The notes beneath the pieces are model-generated. The model was not told the origin of the DNA. It did not search any database and saw only the letters and a program-made list of their open reading frames with translations. A stretch of 64,000 bases of DNA from positions 34,461,331 through 34,525,330 of the forward strand of contig OY804583.1 in NCBI GenBank assembly GCA_963680875.1, in the 5' to 3' direction. A program made the translations under genes and the position numbers. This DNA is from Bathymodiolus brooksi (Eukaryota; Mollusca; Bivalvia; Mytilida; Modiolidae). This document shows, piece by piece, positions 39,105 through 53,400 of the stretch; position 1 is the first letter of the stretch; every line of letters starts with the position of its first letter.

Positions 39105-41144
39105 ATGGTGAACAGTTTTATTGGTGTTTAACGACACTTTCAACAATGTGTCAGGTATAATGTAGAACATGGTGACCAGTTTTATTGGTGTTTAACGACA
39201 CTTTCAACAATGTGTCAGTTATAACATAGAACATGGTGACCAGTTTTATTGGTGTTTAACGACACTTTCAACAATGTGTCAGGTATAACGTAGAACATGG
39301 TGACCAGTTTTATTGGTGTTTATTAACACTTTCAACAATGTGTCAGGTATAGTGTATTACATGGTGACCAGTTTTATTGGTGTTTAACGACACTCAACAA
39401 TATGTCAGGTATAACGTAGAACATGGTGACCAGTTTTATTGGTGCTTAACGCCACTTTCAACAATGTGTCAGGTATAACGTAGAACATGGTGACCTGTTT
39501 TATTGGTGCTTAACGACACTTTCAACAATGTGTCAGGTATAATGTAGAACATGGTGACCAGTTTTATTGGTGTTTATCGACACTTTCAACAATGTGTCAG
39601 GTATAACGTAGAACATGGTGAACAGTTTTATTGGTGTTTAACGACACTGTCAACAATGTGTCAGGTATAGCGTATAACATGCTGGCCAGTTTTATTGGTG
39701 TTTAACGACACTTTCAACAATATGTCAGGTATAACGTAGAACATGGTGACCAGTTTTATTGGTGCTTAACGCCACTTTCAACAATGTGTCAGGTATAACG
39801 TAGAACATGGTGACCTGTTTTATTGGTGCTTAACGACACTTTCAACAATGTGTCAGGTATAATGTAGAACATGGTGACCAGTTTTATTGGTGTTTAACGC
39901 CACTTTCAACAATGTTAGTTATAGTGTAGAACATGGTGACCAGTTTTATTGGTGTTTAACGACACTTTCAACAATGTGTCAGTTATAACGTAGAACATGG
40001 TGAACAGTTTTATTGGTGTTTAACGACACTGTCAACAATGTGTAAGGTATAGCGTATAACATGCTGGCCAGTTTTATTGGTGTTTAACGACACTTTCAAC
40101 AATATGTCAGGTATAACGTAGAACATGGTGAACAGTTTTATTGGTGTTTAACGACACTTTCAACAATGTGTCAGGTATAATGTAGAACATGGTGACCAGT
40201 TTTATTGGTGTTTAACGACACTTTCAACAATGTGTCAGTTATAACATAGAACATGGTGACCAGTTTTATTGGTGTTTAACGACACTTTCAACAATGTGTC
40301 AGGTATAACGTAGAACATGGTGACCAGTTTTATTGGTGTTTATTAACACTTTCAACAATGTGTCAGGTATAGTGTATTACATGGTGACCAGTTTTATTGG
40401 TGTTTAACGACACTCAACAATATGTCAGGTATAACGTAGAACATGGTGACCAGTTTTATTGGTGCTTAACGCCACTTTCAACAATGTGTCAGGTATAACG
40501 TAGAACATGGTGACCTGTTTTATTGGTGCTTAACGACACTTTCAACAATGTGTCAGGTATAATGTAGAACATGGTGACCAGTTTTATTGGTGTTTATCGA
40601 CACTTTCAACAATGTGTCAGGTATAACGTAGAACATGGTGAACAGTTTTATTGGTGTTTAACGACACTGTCAACAATGTGTCAGGTATAGCGTATAACAT
40701 GCTGGCCAGTTTTATTGGTGTTTAACGACACTTTCAACAATATGTCAGGTATAACGTAGAACATGGTGACCAGTTTTATTGGTGCTTAACGCCACTTTCA
40801 ACAATGTGTCAGGTATAACGTAGAACATGGTGACCTGTTTTATTGGTGCTTAACGACACTTTCAACAATGTGTCAGGTATAATGTAGAACATGGTGACCA
40901 GTTTTATTGGTGTTTAACGCCACTTTCAACAATGTTAGTTATAGTGTAGAACATGGTGACCAGTTTTATTGGTGTTTAACGACACTTTCAACAATGTGTC
41001 AGTTATAACGTAGAACATGGTGAACAGTTTTATTGGTGTTTAACGACACTGTCAACAATGTGTAAGGTATAGCGTATAACATGCTGGCCAGTTTTATTGG
41101 TGTTTAACGACACTTTCAACAATATGTCAGGTATAACGTAGAAC
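39105..41144 (+). repeat. 1020-bp tandem duplication with no visible difference
   Basis: Rows 39121-40080 and 40141-41100 agree at an offset of 1020 bp in every row compared; 16 monomers make up each unit. Unit 1 is about 39105-40124 and unit 2 about 40125-41144. The junction near 40110-40130 fuses an AATATG monomer to a GAACAG end. Apparent identity over a kilobase means either a very recent duplication or an assembly artefact of a collapsed or expanded repeat. Confidence 0.88.
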
Positions 41145-42253
41145 ATGGTGACCAGTTTTATTGTTGCTTAACGACACTTTCAACAATGTGTCAGGTATAA
41201 CGTAGAACATGGTGACCAGTTTTATTGGTGTTTAACGACACTTTCAACAATGTGTCAGGTATAACGTAGAATATGGTGATCAGTTTTATTGGTGTTTAAC
41301 GCCACTTTCATCAATGTTAGTTATAGTGTAGAACATGGTGACCAGTTTTATTGGTGTTTAACGACACTTTCAACAATGTGTCAGGTATAACGTAGAACAT
41401 GGTGACCAGTTTTATTGGTGTTTAACGCCACTTTCAACAATGTTAGTTATAGTGTAGAACATGGTGACCAGTTTTATTGGTGTTTAACGACACTTTCAAC
41501 AATGTGTCAGGTATAACGTAGAACATGGTGAACAGTTTTATTGGTGTTTAACGACACTGTCAACAATGTGTCAGGTATAGCGTAAAACATGCTGGCCAGT
41601 TTTATTGGTGTTTAGCGACACTTTCAACAATATGTCAGGTATAACGTAGAACATGGTGACCAGTTTTATTGGTGCTTAACGCCACTTTCAACAATGTGTC
41701 AGGTATAACGTAGAACATGGTGACCTGTTTTATTGGTGCTTAACGACACTTTCAACAATGTGTCAGGTATAATGTAGAACATGGTGACCAGTTTTATTGG
41801 TGTTTAACGCCACTTTCAACAATGTTAGTTATAGTGTAGAACATGGTGACCAGTTTTATTGGTGTTTAACGACACTTTCAACAATGTGTCAGTTATAACG
41901 TAGAACATGGTGAACAGTTTTATTGGTATTTAACGACACTGTCAACAATGTGTCAGGTATAGCGTATAACATGCTGGCCAGTTTTATTGGTGTTTAACGA
42001 CACTTTCAACAATATGTCAGGTATAACGTAGAACATGGTGACCAGTTTTATTGTTGCTTAACGACACTTTCAACAATGTGTCAGGTATAACGTAGAACAT
42101 GGTGACCAGTTTTATTGGTGTTTAACGACACTTTCAACAATGTGTCAGGTATAACGTAGAATATGGTGATCAGTTTTATTGGTGTTTAACGCCACTTTCA
42201 TCAATGTTAGTTATAGTGTAGAACATGGTGACCAGTTTTATTGGTGTTTAACG
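40125..42253 (+). repeat. Right copy of the 2.1-kb block from 36050-38178
   Basis: This is the second copy, at an offset of 4075 bp. Its first 1020 bp is also the second unit of the tandem duplication at 39105-41144, so three copies of that kilobase exist (36050, 39105, 40125). After 42253 it continues with A, B and the CACCGTC-type M at 42467, returning to the standard HOR order. Confidence 0.85.
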
Positions 42254-43741
42254 ACACTTTCAACAATGTGTCAGGTATAACGTAGAACATGGTGACCAGT
42301 TTTATTGGTGTTTAACGCCACTTTCAACAATGTTAGTTATAGTGTAGAACATGGTGACCAGTTTTATTGGTGTTTAACGACACTTTCAACAATGTGTCAG
42401 TTATAACGTAGAACATGGTGAACAGTTTTATTGGTGTTTAACGACACCGTCAACAATGTGTCAGGTATAGCGTATAACATGCTGGCCAGTTTTATTGGTG
42501 TTTAACGACACTTTCAACAATATGTCAGGTATAACGTAGAACATGGTGACCAGTTTTATTGGTGCTTAACGCCACTTTCAACAATGTGTCAGGTATAACG
42601 TAGAACATGGTGACCTGTTTTATTGGTGCTTAACGACACTTTCAACAATGTGTCAGGTATAATGTAGAACATGGTGACCAGTTTTATTGGTGTTTATCGA
42701 CACTTTCAACAATGTGTCAGGTATAACGTAGAACATGGTGACCAGTTTTATTGGTGTTTAACGCCACTTTCAACAATGTAGTTATAGTGTAGAACATGGT
42801 GACCAGTTTTATTGGTGTTTAACGTCACTTTCAACAATGTGTCAGTTATAACGTAGAACATGGTGAACAGTTTTATTGGTGTTTAACGACACTTTCAACA
42901 ATGTGTCAGGTATAATGTAGAACATGGTGACCAGTTTTATTGGTGTTTAACGACACTTTCAACAATGTGTCAGGTATAACATAGAACATGGTGACCAGTT
43001 TTATTGGTGTTTAACGACACTGTCAACAATGTGTCAGGTATAGCGTATAACATGCTGGCCAGTTTTATTGGTGTTTAACGACACTTTCAACAATATGTCA
43101 GGTATAACGTAGAACATGGTGACCAGTTTTATTGGTGCTTAACGCCACTTTCAACAATGTGTCAGGTATAACGTAGAACATGGTGACCTGTTTTATTGGT
43201 GCTTAACGACACTTTCAACAATGTGTCAGGTATAATGTAGAACATGGTGACCGGTTTTATTGGTGTTTATCGACACTTTCAACAATGTGTCAGGTATAAC
43301 GTAGAACATGGTGAACAGTTTTATTGGTGTTTAACGACACTTTCAACAATGTGTCAGGTATAGCGTATAACATTCTGGCCAGTTTTATTGGTGTTTAACG
43401 ACACTTTCAACAATATGTCAGGTATAACGTAGAACATGGTGACCAGTTTTATTGGTGCTTAACGCCACTTTCAACAATGTGTCAGGTATAACGTAGAACA
43501 TGGTGACCTGTTTTATTGGTGCTTAACGACACTTTCAACAATGTGTCAGGTATAATGTAGAACATGGTGACCAGTTTTATTGGTGTTTAACGCCACTTTC
43601 AACAATGTTAGTTATAGTGTAGAACATGGTGACCAGTTTTATTGGTGTTTAACGACACTTTCAACAATGTGTCAGTTATAACGTAGAACATGGTGAACAG
43701 TTTTATTGGTGTTTAACGACACTGTCAACAATGTGTCAGGT
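42254..43741 (+). repeat. Rearranged HOR segment lacking monomers 18-23
   Basis: From the CACCGTC M monomer at 42467 the order follows the 1845-bp unit to the ACATAG monomer (number 17). It then goes straight to an M monomer (ATAGCG at 43040), 573 bp later instead of 955. A second short interval of 320 bp follows to the ATAGCG at 43360, and this M has CACTTTC and CATTCTGG changes. The same arrangement recurs at 47940, 48513 and 48833, an offset of 5473 bp. The shortened form has therefore itself been duplicated. Confidence 0.8.
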
Positions 43742-45586
43742 ATAGCGTATAACATGCTGGCCAGTTTTATTGGTGTTTAACGACACTTTCAACAATATGT
43801 CAGGTATAACGTAGAACATGGTGACCAGTTTTATTGTTGCTTAACGACACTTTCAACAATGTGTCAGGTATAACGTAGAACATGGTGACCAGTTTTATTG
43901 GTGTTTAACGACACTTTCAACAATGTGTCAGGTATAACGTAGAACATGGTGATCAGTTTTATTGGTGTTTAACGCCACTTTCATCAATGTTAGTTATAGT
44001 GTAGAACATGGTGACCAGTTTTATTGGTGTTTAACGACACTTTCAACAATGTGTCAGGTATAACGTAGAACATGGTGACCAGTTTTATTGGTGTTTAACG
44101 ACACTTTCAACAATGTTAGTTATAGTGTAGAACATGGTGACCAGTTTTATTGGTGTTTAACGACACTTTCAACAATGTGTCAGTTATAACGTAGAACATG
44201 GTGAACAGTTTTATTGGTGTTTAACGACACTGTCAACAATGTGTCAGGTATAGCGTATAACATGCTGGCCAGTTTTATTGGTGTTTAACGACACTTTCAA
44301 CAATATGTCAGGTATAACGTAGAACATGGTGACCAGTTTTATTGGTGCTTAACGCCACTTTCAACAATGTGTCAGGTATAACGTAGAACATGGTGACCTG
44401 TTTTATTGGTGCTTAACGACACTTTCAACAATGTGTCAGGTATAATGTAGAACATGGTGACCAGTTTTATTGGTGTTTATCGACACTTTCAACAATGTGT
44501 CAGGTATAACGTAGAACATGGTGACCAGTTTTATTGGTGTTTAACGCCACTTTCAACAATGTAGTTATAGTGTAGAACATGGTGACCAGTTTTATTGGTG
44601 TTTAACGTCACTTTCAACAATGTGTCAGTTATAACGTAGAACATGGTGAACAGTTTTATTGGTGTTTAACGACACTTTCAACAATGTGTCAGGTATAATG
44701 TAGAACATGGTGACCAGTTTTATTGGTGTTTAACGACACTTTCAACAATGTGTCAGTTATAACATAGAACATGGTGACCAGTTTTATTGGTGTTTAACGA
44801 CACTTTCAACAATGTGTCAGGTATAACGTAGAACATGGTGACCAGTTTTATTGGTGTTTATTAACACTTTCAACAATGTGTCAGGTATAGTGTATTACAT
44901 GGTGACCAGTTTTATTGGTGTTTAACGACACTCAACAATATGTCAGGTATAACGTAGAACATGGTGACCAGTTTTATTGGTGCTTAACGCCACTTTCAAC
45001 AATGTGTCAGGTATAACGTAGAACATGGTGACCTGTTTTATTGGTGCTTAACGACACTTTCAACAATGTGTCAGGTATAATGTAGAACATGGTGACCAGT
45101 TTTATTGGTGTTTATCGACACTTTCAACAATGTGTCAGGTATAACGTAGAACATGGTGAACAGTTTTATTGGTGTTTAACGACACTGTCAACAATGTGTC
45201 AGGTATAGCGTATAACATGCTGGCCAGTTTTATTGGTGTTTAACGACACTTTCAACAATATGTCAGGTATAACGTAGAACATGGTGACCAGTTTTATTGG
45301 TGCTTAACGCCACTTTCAACAATGTGTCAGGTATAACGTAGAACATGGTGACCTGTTTTATTGGTGCTTAACGACACTTTCAACAATGTGTCAGGTATAA
45401 TGTAGAACATGGTGACCAGTTTTATTGGTGTTTAACGCCACTTTCAACAATGTTAGTTATAGTGTAGAACATGGTGACCAGTTTTATTGGTGTTTAACGA
45501 CACTTTCAACAATGTGTCAGTTATAACGTAGAACATGGTGAACAGTTTTATTGGTGTTTAACGACACTGTCAACAATGTGTCAGGT
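43742..45586 (+). repeat. Intact 1845-bp HOR unit, copy 2
   Basis: M monomers lie at 43742, 44250, 45205 and 45587, giving 508, 955 and 382 bp exactly as in the unit at 35149. The TTTCATC monomer is at 43981 and the TTTATTAACAC monomer at 44859; both recur 1845 bp later. Small differences from the next unit include GAACATGGTGATCAG here against GAATATGGTGATCAG, and TTTAACGACAC in monomer 7. Confidence 0.88.
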
Positions 45587-47431
45587 ATAGCGTATAACAT
45601 GCTGGCCAGTTTTATTGGTGTTTAACGACACTTTCAACAATATGTCAGGTATAACGTAGAACATGGTGACCAGTTTTATTGTTGCTTAACGACACTTTCA
45701 ACAATGTGTCAGGTATAACGTAGAACATGGTGACCAGTTTTATTGGTGTTTAACGACACTTTCAACAATGTGTCAGGTATAACGTAGAATATGGTGATCA
45801 GTTTTATTGGTGTTTAACGCCACTTTCATCAATGTTAGTTATAGTGTAGAACATGGTGACCAGTTTTATTGGTGTTTAACGACACTTTCAACAATGTGTC
45901 AGGTATAACGTAGAACATGGTGACCAGTTTTATTGGTGTTTAACGCCACTTTCAACAATGTTAGTTATAGTGTAGAACATGGTGACCAGTTTTATTGGTG
46001 TTTAACGACACTTTCAACAATGTGTCAGTTATAACGTAGAACATGGTGAACAGTTTTATTGGTGTTTAACGACACTGTCAACAATGTGTCAGGTATAGCG
46101 TATAACATGCTGGCCAGTTTTATTGGTGTTTAACGACACTTTCAACAATATGTCAGGTATAACGTAGAACATGGTGACCAGTTTTATTGGTGCTTAACGC
46201 CACTTTCAACAATGTGTCAGGTATAACGTAGAACATGGTGACCTGTTTTATTGGTGCTTAACGACACTTTCAACAATGTGTCAGGTATAATGTAGAATAT
46301 GGTGACCAGTTTTATTGGTGTTTATCGACACTTTCAACAATGTGTCAGGTATAACGTAGAACATGGTGACCAGTTTTATTGGTGTTTAACGCCACTTTCA
46401 ACAATGTAGTTATAGTGTAGAACATGGTGACCAGTTTTATTGGTGTTTAACGTCACTTTCAACAATGTGTCAGTTATAACGTAGAACATGGTGAACAGTT
46501 TTATTGGTGCTTAACGACACTTTCAACAATGTGTCAGGTATAATGTAGAACATGGTGACCAGTTTTATTGGTGTTTAACGACACTTTCAACAATGTGTCA
46601 GTTATAACATAGAACATGGTGACCAGTTTTATTGGTGTTTAACGACACTTTCAACAATGTGTCAGGTATAACGTAGAACATGGTGACCAGTTTTATTGGT
46701 GTTTATTAACACTTTCAACAATGTGTCAGGTATAGTGTATTACATGGTGACCAGTTTTATTGGTGTTTAACGACACTCAACAATATGTCAGGTATAACGT
46801 AGAACATGGTGACCAGTTTTATTGGTGCTTAACGACACTTTCAACAATGTGTCAGGTATAACGTAGAACATGGTGACCTGTTTTATTGGTGCTTAACGAC
46901 ACTTTCAACAATGTGTCAGGTATAATGTAGAACATGGTGACCAGTTTTATTGGTGTTTATCGACACTTTCAACAATGTGTCAGGTATAACGTAGAACATG
47001 GTGAACAGTTTTATTGGTGTTTAACGACACTGTCAACAATGTGTCAGGTATAGCGTATAACATGCTGGCCAGTTTTATTGGTGTTTAACGACACTTTCAA
47101 CAATATGTCAGGTATAACGTAGAACATGGTGACCAGTTTTATTGGTGCTTAACGCCACTTTCAACAATGTGTCAGGTATAACGTAGAACATGGTGACCTG
47201 TTTTATTGGTGCTTAACGACACTTTCAACAATGTGTCAGGTATAATGTAGAACATGGTGACCAGTTTTATTGGTGTTTAACGCCACTTTCAACAATGTTA
47301 GTTATAGTGTAGAACATGGTGACCAGTTTTATTGGTGTTTAACGACACTTTCAACAATGTGTCAGTTATAACGTAGAACATGGTGAACAGTTTTATTGGT
47401 GTTTAACGACACTGTCAACAATGTGTCAGGT
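45587..47431 (+). repeat. Intact 1845-bp HOR unit, copy 3
   Basis: This unit abuts copy 2, with M monomers at 45587, 46095, 47050 and 47432. It is the best example of two complete neighbouring units. Private changes seen include GTAGAATATGGTGACC near 46294, GTGCTTAACGACACTTTC near 46508 and a GTGCTTAACGACAC monomer near 46827 where copy 2 has GTGCTTAACGCCAC. Confidence 0.88.
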
Positions 47432-50400
47432 ATAGCGTATAACATGCTGGCCAGTTTTATTGGTGTTTAACGACACTTTCAACAATATGTCAGGTATAAC
47501 GTAGAACATGGTGACCAGTTTTATTGTTGCTTAACGACACTTTCAACAATGTGTCAGGTATAACGTAGAACATGGTGACCAGTTTTATTGGTGTTTAACG
47601 ACACTTTCAACAATGTGTCAGGTATAACGTAGAATATGGTGATCAGTTTTATTGGTGTTTAACGCCACTTTCATCAATGTTAGTTATAGTGTAGAACATG
47701 GTGACCAGTTTTATTGGTGTTTAACGACACTTTCAACAATGTGTCAGGTATAACGTAGAACATGGTGATCAGTTTTATTGGTGTTTAACGCCACTTTCAA
47801 CAATGTTAGTTATAGTGTAGAACATGGTGACCAGTTTTATTGGTGTTTAACGACACTTTCAACAATGTGTCAGTTATAACGTAGAACATGGTGAACAGTT
47901 TTATTGGTGTTTAACGACACCGTCAACAATGTGTCAGGTATAGCGTATAACATGCTGGCCAGTTTTATTGGTGTTTAACGACACTTTCAACAATATGTCA
48001 GGTATAACGTAGAACATGGTGACCAGTTTTATTGGTGCTTAACGCCACTTTCAACAATGTGTCAGGTATAACGTAGAACATGGTGACCTGTTTTATTGGT
48101 GCTTAACGACACTTTCAACAATGTGTCAGGTATAATGTAGAACATGGTGACCAGTTTTATTGGTGTTTATCGACACTTTCAACAATGTGTCAGGTATAAC
48201 GTAGAACATGGTGACCAGTTTTATTGGTGTTTAACGCCACTTTCAACAATGTAGTTATAGTGTAGAACATGGTGACCAGTTTTATTGGTGTTTAACGTCA
48301 CTTTCAACAATGTGTCAGTTATAACGTAGAACATGGTGAACAGTTTTATTGGTGTTTAACGACACTTTCAACAATGTGTCAGGTATAATGTAGAACATGG
48401 TGACCAGTTTTATTGGTGTTTAACGACACTTTCAACAATGTGTCAGGTATAACATAGAACATGGTGACCAGTTTTATTGGTGTTTAACGACACTGTCAAC
48501 AATGTGTCAGGTATAGCGTATAACATGCTGGCCAGTTTTATTGGTGTTTAACGACACTTTCAACAATATGTCAGGTATAACGTAGAACATGGTGACCAGT
48601 TTTATTGGTGCTTAACGCCACTTTCAACAATGTGTCAGGTATAACGTAGAACATGGTGACCTGTTTTATTGGTGCTTAACGACACTTTCAACAATGTGTC
48701 AGGTATAATGTAGAACATGGTGACCGGTTTTATTGGTGTTTATCGACACTTTCAACAATGTGTCAGGTATAACGTAGAACATGGTGAACAGTTTTATTGG
48801 TGTTTAACGACACTGTCAACAATGTGTCAGGTATAGCGTATAACATGCTGGCCAGTTTTATTGGTGTTTAACGACACTTTCAACAATATGTCAGGTATAA
48901 CGTAGAACATGGTGACCAGTTTTATTGGTGCTTAACGCCACTTTCAACAATGTGTCAGGTATAACGTAGAACATGGTGACCAGTTTTATTGTTGCTTAAC
49001 GACACTTTCAACAATGTGTCAGGTATAACGTAGAACATGGTGACCAGTTTTATTGGTGTTTAACGACACTTTCAACAATGTGTCAGGTATAACGTAGAAC
49101 ATGGTGATCAGTTTTATTGGTGTTTAACGCCACTTTCATCAATGTTAGTTATAGTGTAGAACATGGTGACCAGTTTTATTGGTGTTTAACGACACTTTCA
49201 ACAATGTGTCAGGTATAACGTAGAACATGGTGACCAGTTTTATTGGTGTTTAACGACACTTTCAACAATGTTAGTTATAGTGTAGAACATGGTGACCAGT
49301 TTTATTGGTGTTTAACGACACTTTCAACAATGTGTCAGTTATAACGTAGAACATGGTGAACAGTTTTATTGGTGTTTAACGACACTGTCAACAATGTGTC
49401 AGGTATAGCGTATAACATGCTGGCCAGTTTTATTGGTGTTTAACGACACTTTCAACAATATGTCAGGTATAACGTAGAACATGGTGACCAGTTTTATTGG
49501 TGCTTAACGCCACTTTCAACAATGTGTCAGGTATAACGTAGAACATGGTGACCTGTTTTATTGGTGCTTAACGACACTTTCAACAATGTGTCAGGTATAA
49601 TGTAGAACATGGTGACCAGTTTTATTGGTGTTTATCGACACTTTCAACAATGTGTCAGGTATAACGTAGAACATGGTGACCAGTTTTATTGGTGTTTAAC
49701 GCCACTTTCAACAATGTAGTTATAGTGTAGAACATGGTGACCAGTTTTATTGGTGTTTAACGTCACTTTCAACAATGTGTCAGTTATAACGTAGAACATG
49801 GTGAACAGTTTTATTGGTGTTTAACGACACTTTCAACAATGTGTCAGGTATAATGTAGAACATGGTGACCAGTTTTATTGGTGTTTAACGACACTTTCAA
49901 CAATGTGTCAGTTATAACATAGAACATGGTGACCAGTTTTATTGGTGTTTAACGACACTTTCAACAATGTGTCAGGTATAACGTAGAACATGGTGACCAG
50001 TTTTATTGGTGTTTATTAACACTTTCAACAATGTGTCAGGTATAGTGTATTACATGGTGACCAGTTTTATTGGTGTTTAACGACACTCAACAATATGTCA
50101 GGTATAACGTAGAACATGGTGACCAGTTTTATTGGTGCTTAACGCCACTTTCAACAATGTGTCAGGTATAACGTAGAACATGGTGACCTGTTTTATTGGT
50201 GCTTAACGACACTTTCAACAATGTGTCAGGTATAATGTAGAACATGGTGACCAGTTTTATTGGTGTTTATCGACACTTTCAACAATGTGTCAGGTATAAC
50301 GTAGAACATGGTGAACAGTTTTATTGGTGTTTAACGACACTGTCAACAATGTGTCAGGTATAGCGTATAACATGCTGGCCAGTTTTATTGGTGTTTAACG

Positions 50401-53400
50401 ACACTTTCAACAATATGTCAGGTATAACGTAGAACATGGTGACCAGTTTTATTGGTGCTTAACGCCACTTTCAACAATGTGTCAGGTATAACGTAGAACA
50501 TGGTGACCTGTTTTATTGGTGCTTAACGACACTTTCAACAATGTGTCAGGTATAATGTAGAACATGGTGACCAGTTTTATTGGTGTTTAACGCCACTTTC
50601 AACAATGTTAGTTATAGTGTAGAACATGGTGACCAGTTTTATTGTTGCTTAACAACACTTTCAACAATGTGTCAGGTATAACGTAGAACATGGTGACCAG
50701 TTTTATTGGTGTTTAACGACACTTTCAACAATGTGTCAGGTATAACGTAGAATATGGTGATCAGTTTTATTGGTGTTTAACGCCACTTTCATCAATGTTA
50801 GTTATAGTGTAGAACATGGTGACCAGTTTTATTGGTGTTTAACGACACTTTCAACAATGTGTCAGGTATAACGTAGAACATGGTGACCAGTTTTATTGGT
50901 GTTTAACGACACTTTCAACAATGTTAGTTATAGTGTAGAACATGGTGACCAGTTTTATTGGTGTTTAACGACACTTTCAACAATGTGTCAGGTATAACGT
51001 AGAACATGGTGAACAGTTTTATTGGTGTTTAACGACACTGTCAACAATGTGTCAGGTATAGCGTAAAACATGCTGGCCAGTTTTATTGGTGTTTAACGAC
51101 ACTTTCAACAATATGTCAGGTATAACGTAGAACATGGTGACCAGTTTTATTGGTGCTTAACGCCACTTTCAACAATGTGTCAGGTATAACGTAGAACATG
51201 GTGACCTGTTTTATTGGTGCTTAACGACACTTTCAACAATGTGTCAGGTATAATGTAGAACATGGTGACCAGTTTTATTGGTGTTTAGCGCCACTTTCAA
51301 CAATGTTAGTTATAGTGTAGAACATGGTGACCAGTTTTATTGGTGTTTAACGACACTTTCAACAATGTGTCAGTTATAACGTAGAACATGGTGAACAGTT
51401 TTATTGGTGTTTAACGACACTGTCAACAATGTGTCAGGTATAGCGTATAACATGCTGTCCAGTTTTATTGGTGTTTAACGACACTTTCAACAATATGTCA
51501 GGTATAACGTAGAACATGGTGACCAGTTTTATTGTTGCTTAACGACACTTTCAACAATGTGTCAGGTATAACGTAGAACATGGTGACCAGTTTTATTGGT
51601 GTTTAACGACACTTTCAACAATGTGTCAGGTATAACGTAGAACATGGTGATCAGTTTTATTGGTGTTTAACGCCACTTTCATCAATGTTAGTTATAGTGT
51701 AGAACATGGTGACCAGTTTTATTGGTGTTTAACGACACTTTCAACAATGTGTCAGGTATAACGTAGAACATGGTGACCAGTTTTATTGGTGTTTAACGCC
51801 ACTTTCAACAATGTTAGTTATAGTGTAGAACATGGTGACCAGTTTTATTGGTGTTTAACGACACTTTCAACAATGTGTCAGTTATAACGTAGAACATGGT
51901 GAACAGTTTTATTGGTGTTTAACGACACCGTCAACAATGTGTCAGGTATAGCGTATAACATGCTGGCCAGTTTTATTGGTGTTTAACGACACTTTCAACA
52001 ATATGTCAGGTATAACGTAGAACATGGTGACCAGTTTTATTGGTGCTTAACGCCACTTTCAACAATGTGTCAGGTATAACGTAGAACATGGTGACCTGTT
52101 TTATTGGTGCTTAACGACACTTTCAACAATGTGTCAGGGATAATGTAGAACATGGTGACCAGTTTTATTGGTGTTTATCGACACTTTCAACAATGTGTCA
52201 GGTATAACGTAGAACATGGTGACCAGTTTTATTGGTGTTTAACGCCACTTTCAACAATGTAGTTATAGTGTAGAACATGGTGACCAGTTTTATTGGTGTT
52301 TAACGTCACTTTCAACAATGTGTCAGTTATAACGTAGAACATGGTGAACAGTTTTATTGGTGTTTAACGACACTTTCAACAATGTGTCAGGTATAATGTA
52401 GAACATGGTGACCAGTTTTATTGGTGTTTAACGACACTTTCAACAATGTGTCAGTTATAACATAGAACATGGTGACCAGTTTTATTGGTGTTTAACGACA
52501 CTTTCAACAATGTGTCAGGTATAACGTAGAACATGGTGACCAGTTTTATTGGTGTTTATTAACACTTTCAACAATGTGTCAGGTATAGCGTATTACATGG
52601 TGACCAGTTTTATTGGTGTTTAACGACACTCAACAATATGTCAGGTATAACGTAGAACATGGTGACCAGTTTTATTGGTGCTTAACGCCACTTTCAACAA
52701 TGTGTCAGGTATAACGTAGAACATGGTGACCTGTTTTATTGGTGCTTAACGACACTTTCAACAATGTGTCAGGTATAATGTAGAACATGGTGACCAGTTT
52801 TATTGGTGTTTAACGCCACTTTCAACAATGTTAGTTATAGTGTAGAACATGGTGACCAGTTTTATTGGTGTTTAACGACACTTTCAACAATGTGTCAGTT
52901 ATAACGTAGAACATGGTGAACAGTTTTATTGGTGTTTAACGACACTGTCAACAATGTGTCAGGTATAGCGTATAACATGCTGGCCAGTTTTATTGGTGTT
53001 TAACGACACTTTCAACAATATGTCAGGTATAACGTAGAACATGGTGACCAGTTTTATTGTTGCTTAACGACACTTTCAACAATGTGTCAGGTATAACGTA
53101 GAACATGGTGACCAGTTTTATTGGTGTTTAACGACACTTTCAACAATGTGTCAGGTATAACGTAGAATATGGTGATCAGTTTTATTGGTGTTTAACGCCA
53201 CTTTCATCAATGTTAGTTATAGTGTAGAACATGGTGACCAGTTTTATTGGTGTTTAACGACACTTTCAACAATGTGTCAGGTATAACGTAGAACATGGTG
53301 ACCAGTTTTATTGGTGTTTAACGCCACTTTCAACAATGTTAGTTATAGTGTAGAACATGGTGACCAGTTTTATTGGTGTTTAACGACACTTTCAACAATG

